Origin: a virus
Reading direction: 5' to 3' (one strand)
IMG/VR virus record: IMGVR_UViG_3300025102_000317
Coordinates: 1 to 22,569 of that record
DNA length: 22,569 nucleotides
Position numbers and translations under genes: made by a program. The notes beneath the pieces are model-generated. The model was not told the DNA's origin, did not search any database, and saw only the letters and a program-made list of their open reading frames with translations. Positions 1 through 8,363 of this stretch are shown piece by piece. Each line of letters starts with the position of its first letter. The first letter of the stretch is position 1.

Positions 1-40
1 CAAGTTGTACTTCTGTATTTTCTGATATTTTGTTTGCCAT
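1..40 (-). CDS. N-terminal fragment of a small phage protein, possibly holin-like (runs off left edge)
   Basis: An ATG at 38-40 on the minus strand opens a frame with no stop up to the window edge; the visible residues are MANKISENTEVQL. It is the next minus-strand gene after the small Lys-rich gene ending at 73, across a 32-base gap, and its start has the same A/T-rich leader without Shine-Dalgarno as its neighbours. From memory, this kind of N-terminus (an NTEVxL stretch just before a hydrophobic segment) occurs in short single-membrane-span proteins of marine phages, often labelled putative holins. The membrane segment itself lies outside the window, so the function is only a guess. That a gene starts here is more certain than what it does. 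Confidence 0.45.
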   Translation of the reverse strand, partial: MANKISENTEVQL

Positions 41-72
41 AACGATTAAGTTTCTATACTATATGTAATTAC

Positions 73-351
73 CTATTTTTTACTTCTTTTAACATTTTTT
101 ACTCTTCTTGGTTTACCTGCTGGCTGACCTAAAGATTTTTTTTCTCTTATCTTAGCTGCTTTTTCAGATGATGACATTTCGCCAGATGTTTTTACAGTTT
201 TACTAGATATTCTTTTACTAGGTCTGCAATAAGGCACACCTCTACCATCGCCTTTTTTACGGCCACAAGCTTTTCCAGTTCTTACATCAACCCATTTTTC
301 TTTGAACCAACGTTTTAATTGTGCCCCTTTTTTAGTTTTCCTTACTGCCAT
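73..351 (-). CDS. Small Lys/Arg-rich protein, DUF5872-like (92 aa)
   Basis: A 92-residue, very basic protein: 32 of 92 residues are Lys or Arg. Two cysteines (C29 and C42) flank a Gly/Arg-rich stretch (GRKKGDGRGVPYCRPSKR). The motif order KRWFKEKWVDVRTGK, then CGR, then PYCRPSKRISSKT resembles, from memory, DUF5872-type proteins of phages and giant viruses, whose function is unknown. The start at 351 (MAVRKTKK) is preferred over the ATG at 372: it begins at the family-like N-terminus and overlaps the upstream 47-residue gene by only 20 bases. The stop is TAG. High charge suggests nucleic-acid binding and the paired cysteines could bind metal, but both are inference. It is the last of three tiny basic genes after the 2006-residue virion gene. 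Confidence 0.75.
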   Translation of the reverse strand: MAVRKTKKGAQLKRWFKEKWVDVRTGKACGRKKGDGRGVPYCRPSKRISSKTVKTSGEMSSSEKAAKIREKKSLGQPAGKPRRVKNVKRSKK

Positions 352-475
352 TTTTAGGTTTTTTATGACCACAGCCTTTTTTCATTAAAGACTTATGTTC
401 TTTATAAGTTTTTACATCATGCACTGATCCATCTTTACAGTACATTTTATGTGGTTTTACTTTTTGATCTGCCAT
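332..475 (-). CDS. Tiny His/Lys/Cys-rich hypothetical protein (47 aa)
   Basis: An ATG at 473-475 opens 47 codons ending in TAA at 332-334. The protein starts MADQKVKPHKMYCKDGSV and contains the block EHKSLMKKGCGHKKPK. From memory, short phage proteins with a similar HxxLxKKGxGHxKPK ending are common in marine phages and have no assigned role. It has two cysteines (C13, C35) and four histidines, so metal binding is possible but unproven. Its 3' end overlaps the start of the 92-residue gene by 20 bases, and its start lies 5 bases beyond the stop of the 43-residue gene. That tight packing, and the same ATGGC start context as its neighbours, support it as a real gene despite its size. Confidence 0.65.
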   Translation of the reverse strand: MADQKVKPHKMYCKDGSVHDVKTYKEHKSLMKKGCGHKKPKNGSKEN

Positions 476-480
476 AATTA

Positions 481-612
481 TTATTTTTTAGATTTATTAC
501 CCCAGTTAGCGGCACCCACTTTTCTACATTTTGCGATAGCTCCGCTAGCGTATGCAGAAGGAAATACTTTATACCTTGCCTTTACTTTGTTGTAACATGC
601 GTCTTTTGCCAT
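481..612 (-). CDS. Tiny basic hypothetical protein (43 aa)
   Basis: An ATG at 610-612 opens 43 codons to a TAA at 481-483. The protein starts MAKDACYNKVKARYKVFPSA and continues YASGAIAKCRKVGAANWG with a Lys-rich tail. The block KxRYKVFPSAYASGAxxKCRK is one I recall from marine phages and large eukaryotic viruses, both as stand-alone small proteins and as C-terminal domains; its function is unknown. Cysteines at C6 and C29 and high basic charge match its two downstream neighbours. It starts 3 bases after the stop of the 2006-residue gene and is probably translated from the same message. Strong resemblance to a recurring motif makes a chance frame unlikely. Confidence 0.7.
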   Translation of the reverse strand: MAKDACYNKVKARYKVFPSAYASGAIAKCRKVGAANWGNKSKK

Positions 613-615
613 AAT

Positions 616-3600
616 TTATAATTTTGTAGGTCCTCCCAAATTTGAAGGAGAACTTAACGGTTGTACTTTATCTTTTTTTATTATCATTTTTTTATCTTCT
701 TCTTTTTTCATACCTAATTCCCAGCTTGACCAACCTAGCAATAAAGCTACTCTTTGCCACGCCTCTGTATCTTCTGCCACAGCGGCTCTTACATTATCGT
801 ATAATCTTAATACTCTATCAAGTGGAACGTTTGTCGTTGCTGATATAAATTGAGCAGATGCCATTGCAGCTGGATTATCTAAGCTAATGCCCTTGTCCAT
901 TATTTCATCACCTTGCCAATCAACTGTTCTTAAAGCGGCTCTTATTTTTGTAATTTTTGAATCAATAGGCGGAGATACATCAAACAATTTCCAAGTAGCA
1001 TCTTCAAAGTTTGGTCTAGGTTTTTGTGATCTTTTTGCTAAATCTACTGCAAAATTTTTGCCTGCTACAACCGCATTACCAGCCACCCCAGTACCTCTTA
1101 ATATAGAATCTAGCATTCCTTCCGCAACTGTGTTTACTCTTTTACTTTGGTTTTCATCTTCTTCATCATCAAATCCTAAAGCAAATAAAGCTTTTTGTAA
1201 CCCATTAAATATAAAGTTTTGAATAACACCATAATACATTAGTTTAGACCAATTAGCTCTTTGGTCACCTCTTCCATTTATTATATCTTGTGCAGATTTT
1301 TTCATCAATCTGGTATATTGCATTGGTGTGTTTGCAAATGCTAAAAATAATCTACCAAATCCACCTGCTTGCTCCATAGATATTCTATCCGGTCTTGATG
1401 ATTGCTGTGCTTCTTCAGTTAACTCTCTAAAATCCCTAAAAGCTTGCTCTTCGGCTTGTTTTTGATCCATGCCTTGATTTATATAAGAATTAACTCTATT
1501 TCTATACATTGCGGCTCCACCTGAAGCAATAGCAAAACTATCTGCTGCTCTTGTTAATACAAAACCTTTATTTAGTAAATAACTTATAGCACCTTTTACT
1601 CCACCTTTGTTTGCCATTTCAGCAATTTCATTTTCTTGTACATTTAATTTTGTTCCGCCCCTTCTTTCTTGTAAGTAATCGGAGTTAAATATCATTGAAA
1701 AATCTGACCAAAATTGTGGTTGATTAGCAAAAGCTTCAGCAGCTTTTAATGGATTGTTATCATGCCAATTCATATAGTTTACAGTTGATATAGTCTGTAA
1801 TACGGCTGATCTAACGTTTAAAAACATAATAGCACCCACAGAATTATTAAGCCAATCTAACCAATTGTCAATTTGTCTATTCCCGCCACCGTTTCTATTT
1901 CGGCCGGTTTCCATTCTTTTTAATATATTATTTAACGAAGCAACATAATTTTTACCATAAATAGCTTCTAGCTTATTTTTATTTTCAGACGAAAATATTT
2001 CATTTATATTATTTTGCCATTTTTCTAAATGCTTTTTTCTTTTAGCATTATTTAAATTTTCTAATAAATCTGTTGTTATAGTTCCAACATTCCAATTTTC
2101 ATTTGGTTTTCCATATCCATCAGCTTTATTTAGCTGTATTAATTGATTTGCAAAATTAATAAATTCAGTATTATTATTAACTTGATCTAATAACATTTGT
2201 TTATCTTCTGTAGGTAATCCAGGAATTTCCATACCTTGTTGATTCCATATCCAAACTCTTACGGCTGTTTCGTTAGTATAGCTAGTATTACCAATTGTTT
2301 TCTTTAACTGTTTCGGAACATTGTTTAAATTCTTTTTTAATCCTTTAAAATCGTTCATCATTTGCATTCTTTCACGATTTATATTTTCCATTGCAACCGA
2401 ATATGGGTCTAAAAGATTTTTCTTAATCCAACCTAACGCTTTATTACCCTCTTTACCTTTAGGAACTGTTGCATACAGTAAACCTAAAAAATCTTCTGCT
2501 GAATATGGTACAAAAAAGTTTCCTGGTCGCTTACCAGCATTGTTCACTTTAGTTACATTTGTATATACTTTGTCAGATAATACACCTGTTTTTTGTTCAA
2601 TAATATTATTAAACTCTTGACTTAAATTACCTCTTTCAGAGCTTTCTTGAAAAACCTTACCAAAATTATCAGCTCCACCTTCTAAAGTAATACTTTGTTC
2701 TTGCGTTTTAGGGTCAATATTAAGTCTTCCTCTTATAGTTATATTTGCATAAGTATCACTGGAGCTGCCACTATTACTTGGGGAAATATAAACTTTAGTA
2801 TTTGCCGATAAAGGTTTTGCATTTAAATTATTTGGATTGCTACCTAAATATAAAAGTCCTTTATCTCCTAGGTACATGTAATAAACACCTTTCTTATTAT
2901 AATGATTTATAATTTTTTCAACTGTAGAAACTTCATTAATATTTCTAAATCTACCAGCAAATGCTTCACGAATTCCAATCCACGTTTCTGTTAAATATCC
3001 TCTTTGAGGAAAACCAAATGGTATTTCTTCATTTTGAATTTCTTCTGCTACCTTGTGCATTTCTTTATAAACAGGAATCATAGCTTGCACGTCAGGCGTA
3101 TATTCGTTTAGAGCTTTGCCATCTTTACTGGTAGACACTGTGTCATTTTCAGTTATTTTAAAAGTTCCAGACCCCATTTGGGCTGATCCATCTGCTTTTA
3201 ATTCTACAGGTATTGCTATTTTTACACCATCTTTATTTGTTATGGTCATAGTCATATCAACGCCTGTATTCCCCATTAAAGCTTCGCCTTCAAAAGTAAC
3301 ACCTGGTATATTTAAAGAATTTCCTTTTTGTTGTACATAATATTCAAATATAGTACCTCCAAATCCTTGTATTTTTATACCTCCCAGTTCTAATATTTTA
3401 TCAACAGCAGCTTTATAATCTTGAAAATTTTCTAATTTATTCCCGTCTAAGATAGATCTTGACTGAACAATGGCATCTTCCATCGACATAGCTTCTTTCA
3501 TAAATTGAAAATCTATGCCCCTATCAATTTGCCTTGCAACTTCCATCGCAAAATTTTCAGTAAAGCTATTTGCAAAGTTTATTTTTTCAACAACTTCAGG

Positions 3601-6600
3601 TGTTTTAATTACATCCATCGTTGCATCAAAAGCAATTTCTTCAGCTAATGCTTCAGCTAAAGCTGTTTTTCTTGTTCCTTTTGTTGATGCGCCAACGTCA
3701 TCGCCTAAAAAATAATCTACGAATTCTTTTTGTGATATTTTCTTTTTCTTAAATATACCTTTACCTTCAGCTGTTTTTTCTCTTAATTGTTTACCTGTTT
3801 TATCAGTAACAGGCTGTACAAAGTCTTTAAATCTTTTATTAAATGTACCTTGAGGTATTATATCATATATAAGTTGAAAGTTATTTTCTAAAAATTCTTT
3901 ATAAGCTTCTTGTCTGCCCATCATTTTAGCTATAGTTGGTTTTAATTCTGTTCTATAACTTTTTTGCAATGATTTAAAAAATTGTGGAGTTGTTACTTTC
4001 GGTAATCTTGTGCCAAATGTTTTTATAACAGAATTTTTAACTTTAGTAACTATTGCATCGGTTAGGCCTAAAGTATTTCTTAAGCTTGTTCTTTGCGTTT
4101 CTTCAGCAACTTCTTCTGTAACTTTTTCGGTTACGCCTTTAACTTCTGTAATGTCTAAAGTAAATTTTGTATCTAATATATTATTTGCCGCTTCTATTGC
4201 TCTTGATGGTAAAAATTTATTTATATAAGCAGCTAAAGGAACTCCAGACTCAGGGTTATAAGTTTGCACTAAATCATAAACTCCTCTATTGCCAGTTAAT
4301 ATTTCATCAACTAAAATATCTTGCATTGTAGTATAGCCAGGAACATCCCTATATTTAGATGCTATTTTGCTAGCCATACCTCTGTAGGCTTCTGATATTT
4401 GAAAAGCAGAATTTACTCCTCCATTTTCGTATAATTGATTAACATTATTAGCCTCTTTTGAATTTTGAAACTCATTTGAAGCTAAGCCAATACTTCTAAC
4501 TCTTTCAACATCTATGCTAGATAATACTTTTTCACTGAGCTTACCTTCTTTTACACTTTTTGAATATTCTTTTAAAAAGTTATAAACACCTCGCCCTGTG
4601 TCAAAAGATATATTACTAAATCCTTGTCCTTGAAATATTCTATCTAAAAAATTTACAAGCTTTTCCCAATATGATTGTTGTTCAAAACTAATTTGACCAC
4701 CATTTACTAAATCAGAAAAAGCAGTTAAATATTCTGTATAATATTTTTCAGGGTTTGATTTTAAAGTTATATTCCTTCTTTTTAATAAATTTTCAACTAA
4801 ATCATTTTTACCAGACCCTATAATATTTTTAAAAGATTTAACAACATCAGTTTGAGACTCAGTGTTCCCAACCATTGCATTCAATATTGGATGTAATATT
4901 TCATGACTACCAACCGTAACATTGCCTTGCTTTAGTGCTGTTTCTTTATTTATATATATTTTACCTTCACCTATAAACACGCCAGCTGTGCCTTCAAAAT
5001 TAATAACCCTACCCGTTTCTTTTTTAATAATTTTTTCTAAAGCAGCTTGATTATTAACTTCTGTAATTTGTAAACCTGTTTGTTTTTGAACTTCTTTTCT
5101 AAAATTTTCATCATTAGAAAATTTTTCTTCTAATGTTTTATCATATATTTCATTGTTTTGTTCAATAGCGTCTTGTTTTTGTTTTTTAAATACGCTAGAG
5201 GGCGATTCCATATTGCTAACTTTATTTATTATATCAATATTTTTAGCATATTCAATTAAGTCTTGATTTGATAATTGTTCTAAAGCAATTCTAGATCTAT
5301 CTCTTATTAATTTAATTCCGCCTAATCTTTTGTTTACTTCATTGTCTATTAAGAGCTGAGCTCTTTCGGATGTTTCATTTTTTCTTTGATTCATTAATTC
5401 TGTTATGCCATCAACTTCATTTCTAATATTTCTTTTTTCTTGTTGACTCATTAACAGCAACTCCATTCTATCCTTTTTTTGTTTATTATCTGTGAAAGCA
5501 TTAGCTACTGTTGTAATACTACCTCCTGTAAATGCACCTATTATACCTTCATCAAATATTTGATATAGGTCTTTCATTGAAAAACGTTGTTGAACTTTTC
5601 TTGCTACGTCAACCCCAACGTCCGTAATCCCAAATCCAGTTTTTACTTTATCAGGTGTTTTTTCAAAAAATACAGCATCTAATAATTTAGTTGTTGTTGC
5701 TTGTGCCATTTCAGTAGCACCTTCCCCAAAAAATCCTATAGCTAATTTTTTAGCAAATCCTTCAGTAAACTGTTTTGCAGCTTTTTCTCCATATCTACCT
5801 TTAATTACACCAGCTCTTCCTAAAAACCTTCTAGTTAAGACAGCATCTGCCATTTCAACACCCCCTGTCAATATTGCATTACCCATTAATTTCCAAGCTG
5901 CTTCATCAGGGTTTTGTTCAAGATTTTCAAAATATTTATTACCTGCAATACTTACACCGCTTATAGCGGCTGTATATGGATTTAAAGACATAGCAGTATA
6001 TGGTAAGCTACCAACAGATTTAGATGCTATTCTACCACCAATTTCGGCCCATGAACCATCTTCAGCTGCTTTTATTGGATTTGCACTAGCCGCAAAGATA
6101 GATTCTGTTATACTATCATCATATTCTGGCAATCTATCTTGTAAAGCTTGTCTCCATTTGGTAAATTGATTATCAGATATGTTTCCGGGAGTAACTAACG
6201 AATTTTGTAAAAAATAACCAAGCTGTGCTTTTTCTTCAGCCGTCATTTTTTCACCTTGAAGTTGTTTTATTCCTGCAGTTGCTTCTAATGTTAACATTTT
6301 TGGAAAATTCATTATACCTCTAGCTATTTCATTAGTTGTAATAGCTAATTCAGTACCTCCATAAAAATTTTCCCACCAAACTTCAGGATTTTCTAATAAC
6401 CCTTCGAACATACCAGGTTCATTTTCAGGTAGCATCATCTGAATTTGTTCGTCATTTATAAAACGCTTAGTCACACCTTTTGACATGGGAACTGTTGTGG
6501 TTTGTATTGTACCAGGTATCGGATTTTTTGTTAAAGCAATCCTTTTTTCTAAAACTTTTTGGTTAAGTTCTTCTTGACTAATAGAAGGATTTGCTCGCAA

Positions 6601-6636
6601 TAAGTCATTAGCATATTGCATCAATATTTCTTCCAT
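616..6636 (-). CDS. Giant internal virion / DNA-ejection protein with protease-, sigma2- and nuclease-like regions (2006 aa)
   Basis: A 2006-residue protein, the largest here. Its C-terminal third is the best-recognised part: FLNVRSAVLQTISTVNYMNW near residues 1600-1620, AAEAFANQPQFWSDFSMIFNS just after it, and FGRLFLAFANTPMQYTRLM near 1760. From memory this belongs to a widespread family of large virion proteins of marine podovirus-like phages. Hydrophobic and Gly/Ala-rich helices (about 195-245, 355-385 and 1799-1824) suggest membrane insertion during DNA delivery. Three embedded signatures are visible: H578-E-I-L-H582 with E635 as candidate third zinc ligand; residues 745-818, resembling sigma-70 region 2; and E1098, D1127, E1145-x-K1147, spaced like a PD-(D/E)XK nuclease. 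None of the three activities is proven. The start codon overlaps the stop of the 575-residue gene by one base (TAATG), indicating translational coupling. The role as an ejected cargo protein is inferred from size, position and family. Confidence 0.8.
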   Translation of the reverse strand: MEEILMQYANDLLRANPSISQEELNQKVLEKRIALTKNPIPGTIQTTTVPMSKGVTKRFINDEQIQMMLPENEPGMFEGLLENPEVWWENFYGGTELAITTNEIARGIMNFPKMLTLEATAGIKQLQGEKMTAEEKAQLGYFLQNSLVTPGNISDNQFTKWRQALQDRLPEYDDSITESIFAASANPIKAAEDGSWAEIGGRIASKSVGSLPYTAMSLNPYTAAISGVSIAGNKYFENLEQNPDEAAWKLMGNAILTGGVEMADAVLTRRFLGRAGVIKGRYGEKAAKQFTEGFAKKLAIGFFGEGATEMAQATTTKLLDAVFFEKTPDKVKTGFGITDVGVDVARKVQQRFSMKDLYQIFDEGIIGAFTGGSITTVANAFTDNKQKKDRMELLLMSQQEKRNIRNEVDGITELMNQRKNETSERAQLLIDNEVNKRLGGIKLIRDRSRIALEQLSNQDLIEYAKNIDIINKVSNMESPSSVFKKQKQDAIEQNNEIYDKTLEEKFSNDENFRKEVQKQTGLQITEVNNQAALEKIIKKETGRVINFEGTAGVFIGEGKIYINKETALKQGNVTVGSHEILHPILNAMVGNTESQTDVVKSFKNIIGSGKNDLVENLLKRRNITLKSNPEKYYTEYLTAFSDLVNGGQISFEQQSYWEKLVNFLDRIFQGQGFSNISFDTGRGVYNFLKEYSKSVKEGKLSEKVLSSIDVERVRSIGLASNEFQNSKEANNVNQLYENGGVNSAFQISEAYRGMASKIASKYRDVPGYTTMQDILVDEILTGNRGVYDLVQTYNPESGVPLAAYINKFLPSRAIEAANNILDTKFTLDITEVKGVTEKVTEEVAEETQRTSLRNTLGLTDAIVTKVKNSVIKTFGTRLPKVTTPQFFKSLQKSYRTELKPTIAKMMGRQEAYKEFLENNFQLIYDIIPQGTFNKRFKDFVQPVTDKTGKQLREKTAEGKGIFKKKKISQKEFVDYFLGDDVGASTKGTRKTALAEALAEEIAFDATMDVIKTPEVVEKINFANSFTENFAMEVARQIDRGIDFQFMKEAMSMEDAIVQSRSILDGNKLENFQDYKAAVDKILELGGIKIQGFGGTIFEYYVQQKGNSLNIPGVTFEGEALMGNTGVDMTMTITNKDGVKIAIPVELKADGSAQMGSGTFKITENDTVSTSKDGKALNEYTPDVQAMIPVYKEMHKVAEEIQNEEIPFGFPQRGYLTETWIGIREAFAGRFRNINEVSTVEKIINHYNKKGVYYMYLGDKGLLYLGSNPNNLNAKPLSANTKVYISPSNSGSSSDTYANITIRGRLNIDPKTQEQSITLEGGADNFGKVFQESSERGNLSQEFNNIIEQKTGVLSDKVYTNVTKVNNAGKRPGNFFVPYSAEDFLGLLYATVPKGKEGNKALGWIKKNLLDPYSVAMENINRERMQMMNDFKGLKKNLNNVPKQLKKTIGNTSYTNETAVRVWIWNQQGMEIPGLPTEDKQMLLDQVNNNTEFINFANQLIQLNKADGYGKPNENWNVGTITTDLLENLNNAKRKKHLEKWQNNINEIFSSENKNKLEAIYGKNYVASLNNILKRMETGRNRNGGGNRQIDNWLDWLNNSVGAIMFLNVRSAVLQTISTVNYMNWHDNNPLKAAEAFANQPQFWSDFSMIFNSDYLQERRGGTKLNVQENEIAEMANKGGVKGAISYLLNKGFVLTRAADSFAIASGGAAMYRNRVNSYINQGMDQKQAEEQAFRDFRELTEEAQQSSRPDRISMEQAGGFGRLFLAFANTPMQYTRLMKKSAQDIINGRGDQRANWSKLMYYGVIQNFIFNGLQKALFALGFDDEEDENQSKRVNTVAEGMLDSILRGTGVAGNAVVAGKNFAVDLAKRSQKPRPNFEDATWKLFDVSPPIDSKITKIRAALRTVDWQGDEIMDKGISLDNPAAMASAQFISATTNVPLDRVLRLYDNVRAAVAEDTEAWQRVALLLGWSSWELGMKKEEDKKMIIKKDKVQPLSSPSNLGGPTKL

Positions 6637-8363
6637 TATTGTATATTTATATTTGGTTCAACCAAGTCATATTTTAATTTAAGTAGAGGATATTTTTTTA
6701 TTAGTTGTTTTTGTGCTGCTCGTATTTTTTTCATATCATCACTGCTGTAAGTTTTACCGGATCTTTGCCCTCCTATGAACCTGCCCATTTTTTGAATTAA
6801 ACTAGGATTACTTTCAACGCCCAAAGTTTTACCTTCAGCTATTTTCCTTAAATCTTCATCATTTAAATAATCTCTTTGTTGTTGCTCTAAGTCTACCGCG
6901 GCTGATTTACTTTCATTAACAGCTTTTACATCATCAGGTAATTTTTCATCTAATGATTTTATTATCATTTGATATTCATCAAATTTTTGTTTTATATAAG
7001 CATCTTGATTTACTTCACCAATAGCTTGTTTAGTACCTCCTGATTGACCTTGTAATGATCTATGTCGATCAATTATTGTGCCAGCATATTGTTGAAAACT
7101 TTCAAAATCTTTTAAATCTACAGTCCTGGTAGGACCTGGTACTAATTGACCTGTTGTTTTATCTACAACATCAGTTGTAATTTCATATTTACCATTACCT
7201 AAATATTTAGCCCCTTCGTTTGTTTGTTGATATGGGCTTTTAACAACATTTAAATTATAAAAAGTAGTTGGATTAAAAATAGCTTCATTAAAAGCATTTA
7301 AACCAGTATTATAATCTTCTTCTCTACTTGTAACGTTACTTGTATTTCCGGCGCTATATGATTTTTTACCTAACACTTCCATACTTGCCATAGACTCATA
7401 CATATCTTCAGCAATTGACATATTCATTTCATTTAGTTGCTCTCTAGTGCCTTTATAACTACCTAATCCCATTCCCATATTATCTTCATAATAATATCTC
7501 ATTTTATCTTTATCCAATGTCCCATCTGCACTAAGAAAAATATTTCTTAAACCCTGTTGTTGACTAATTTTTTGAATTATACCATCTTTTTGATTTTCAT
7601 TTATACTAAATAATGTTGATTTTAATTTTGCATCATTTTTAATATTTAAAAAATCGGAGTTATCTAACACCATTTCTCGCAAGCTGGATAACATGGTGCC
7701 ATAAGCAGGATTCGTTAGATTATCATATTTTATTTCCGGCGTCATATACTTAGTATTTGAAATAAGCTCGCTTGCAGAAATAGATTTAGCCTCAAAATTA
7801 GAAGGCCCAGCTCCATGTGGCAATACTACCCTTAAACCATTCTCGTCTTTTTCTAAAAGATATTTACCCTTTTGAATGCCATATCTAGCTAAAAGAGCCG
7901 CTTTATTGTCATCATCCCCTCTTATATCTCCAAAACCAATTTGTGTATCACTTTCTATTATAGGCTTCATAATAGCAGCAAGCTGAGTTGCATCGTTTAA
8001 AATATTTTGAAAATAAGTTATTTTATCTTCATATTCTTCAAAACTTAAATTATCTAATTTATATGCCTTTACAGCATCACCATATTCTTGCTTTAATCCT
8101 TGAAGAAATTGTCTATTAGTTGCAGAAGCTTTTCCAAATGCCTCATTTAATTTAGCATTAAACTGTGAGCTTGCTAATAAAGACTGCTCATTAGCTTGCT
8201 TAAGCTGAGCCTCAGCTTTTTCTTTATTAAGTCTATCTCGTTTTAAAAGCCCAACTGCTGCTCCAGTTAATGCCTCGCCAAACCCACCTTTATATTTAAT
8301 TTGTGTAGGCCTAGCATAATCGCCATAATTATATGTTCCGTATGATACTACTGGTAAACTCAT
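6636..8363 (-). CDS. Probable internal virion (cargo) protein, unknown family (575 aa)
   Basis: No domain is recognised. The N-terminus (MSLPVVSYGTYNYGDYARP) precedes a Gly/Ala stretch near residues 27-38 and then a long charged, helical, probably coiled-coil region at about 40-140, rich in Lys, Glu, Gln and Ala. The middle is mixed alpha/beta. The last 100 residues are helical and include QRDYLNDEDLRKIAEGKTLG and a basic tail. It overlaps the genes on both sides by one base (TAATG at each junction), so it is translated as part of one unit with the 262-residue S74-like protein and the 2006-residue protein. That position, between tail genes and the giant ejection protein, suggests a particle-internal or tail-barrel component. 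This is inference from context only. Confidence 0.6.
   Translation of the reverse strand: MSLPVVSYGTYNYGDYARPTQIKYKGGFGEALTGAAVGLLKRDRLNKEKAEAQLKQANEQSLLASSQFNAKLNEAFGKASATNRQFLQGLKQEYGDAVKAYKLDNLSFEEYEDKITYFQNILNDATQLAAIMKPIIESDTQIGFGDIRGDDDNKAALLARYGIQKGKYLLEKDENGLRVVLPHGAGPSNFEAKSISASELISNTKYMTPEIKYDNLTNPAYGTMLSSLREMVLDNSDFLNIKNDAKLKSTLFSINENQKDGIIQKISQQQGLRNIFLSADGTLDKDKMRYYYEDNMGMGLGSYKGTREQLNEMNMSIAEDMYESMASMEVLGKKSYSAGNTSNVTSREEDYNTGLNAFNEAIFNPTTFYNLNVVKSPYQQTNEGAKYLGNGKYEITTDVVDKTTGQLVPGPTRTVDLKDFESFQQYAGTIIDRHRSLQGQSGGTKQAIGEVNQDAYIKQKFDEYQMIIKSLDEKLPDDVKAVNESKSAAVDLEQQQRDYLNDEDLRKIAEGKTLGVESNPSLIQKMGRFIGGQRSGKTYSSDDMKKIRAAQKQLIKKYPLLKLKYDLVEPNINIQ

Noticed and set aside
642-4228. 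Several plus-strand open frames (for example 642-848, 887-1222, 2321-2620, 3116-3340, 3515-3715, 4010-4228).
   Set aside because: They lie antisense within the single long minus-strand gene, with low-complexity, hydrophobic translations that are a by-product of AT-rich codons on the other strand.
616-6636. A packaged multisubunit-type RNA polymerase, as in many crAss-like phages.
   Set aside because: No DxDxD-type catalytic motif was found on reading the 2006-residue protein.
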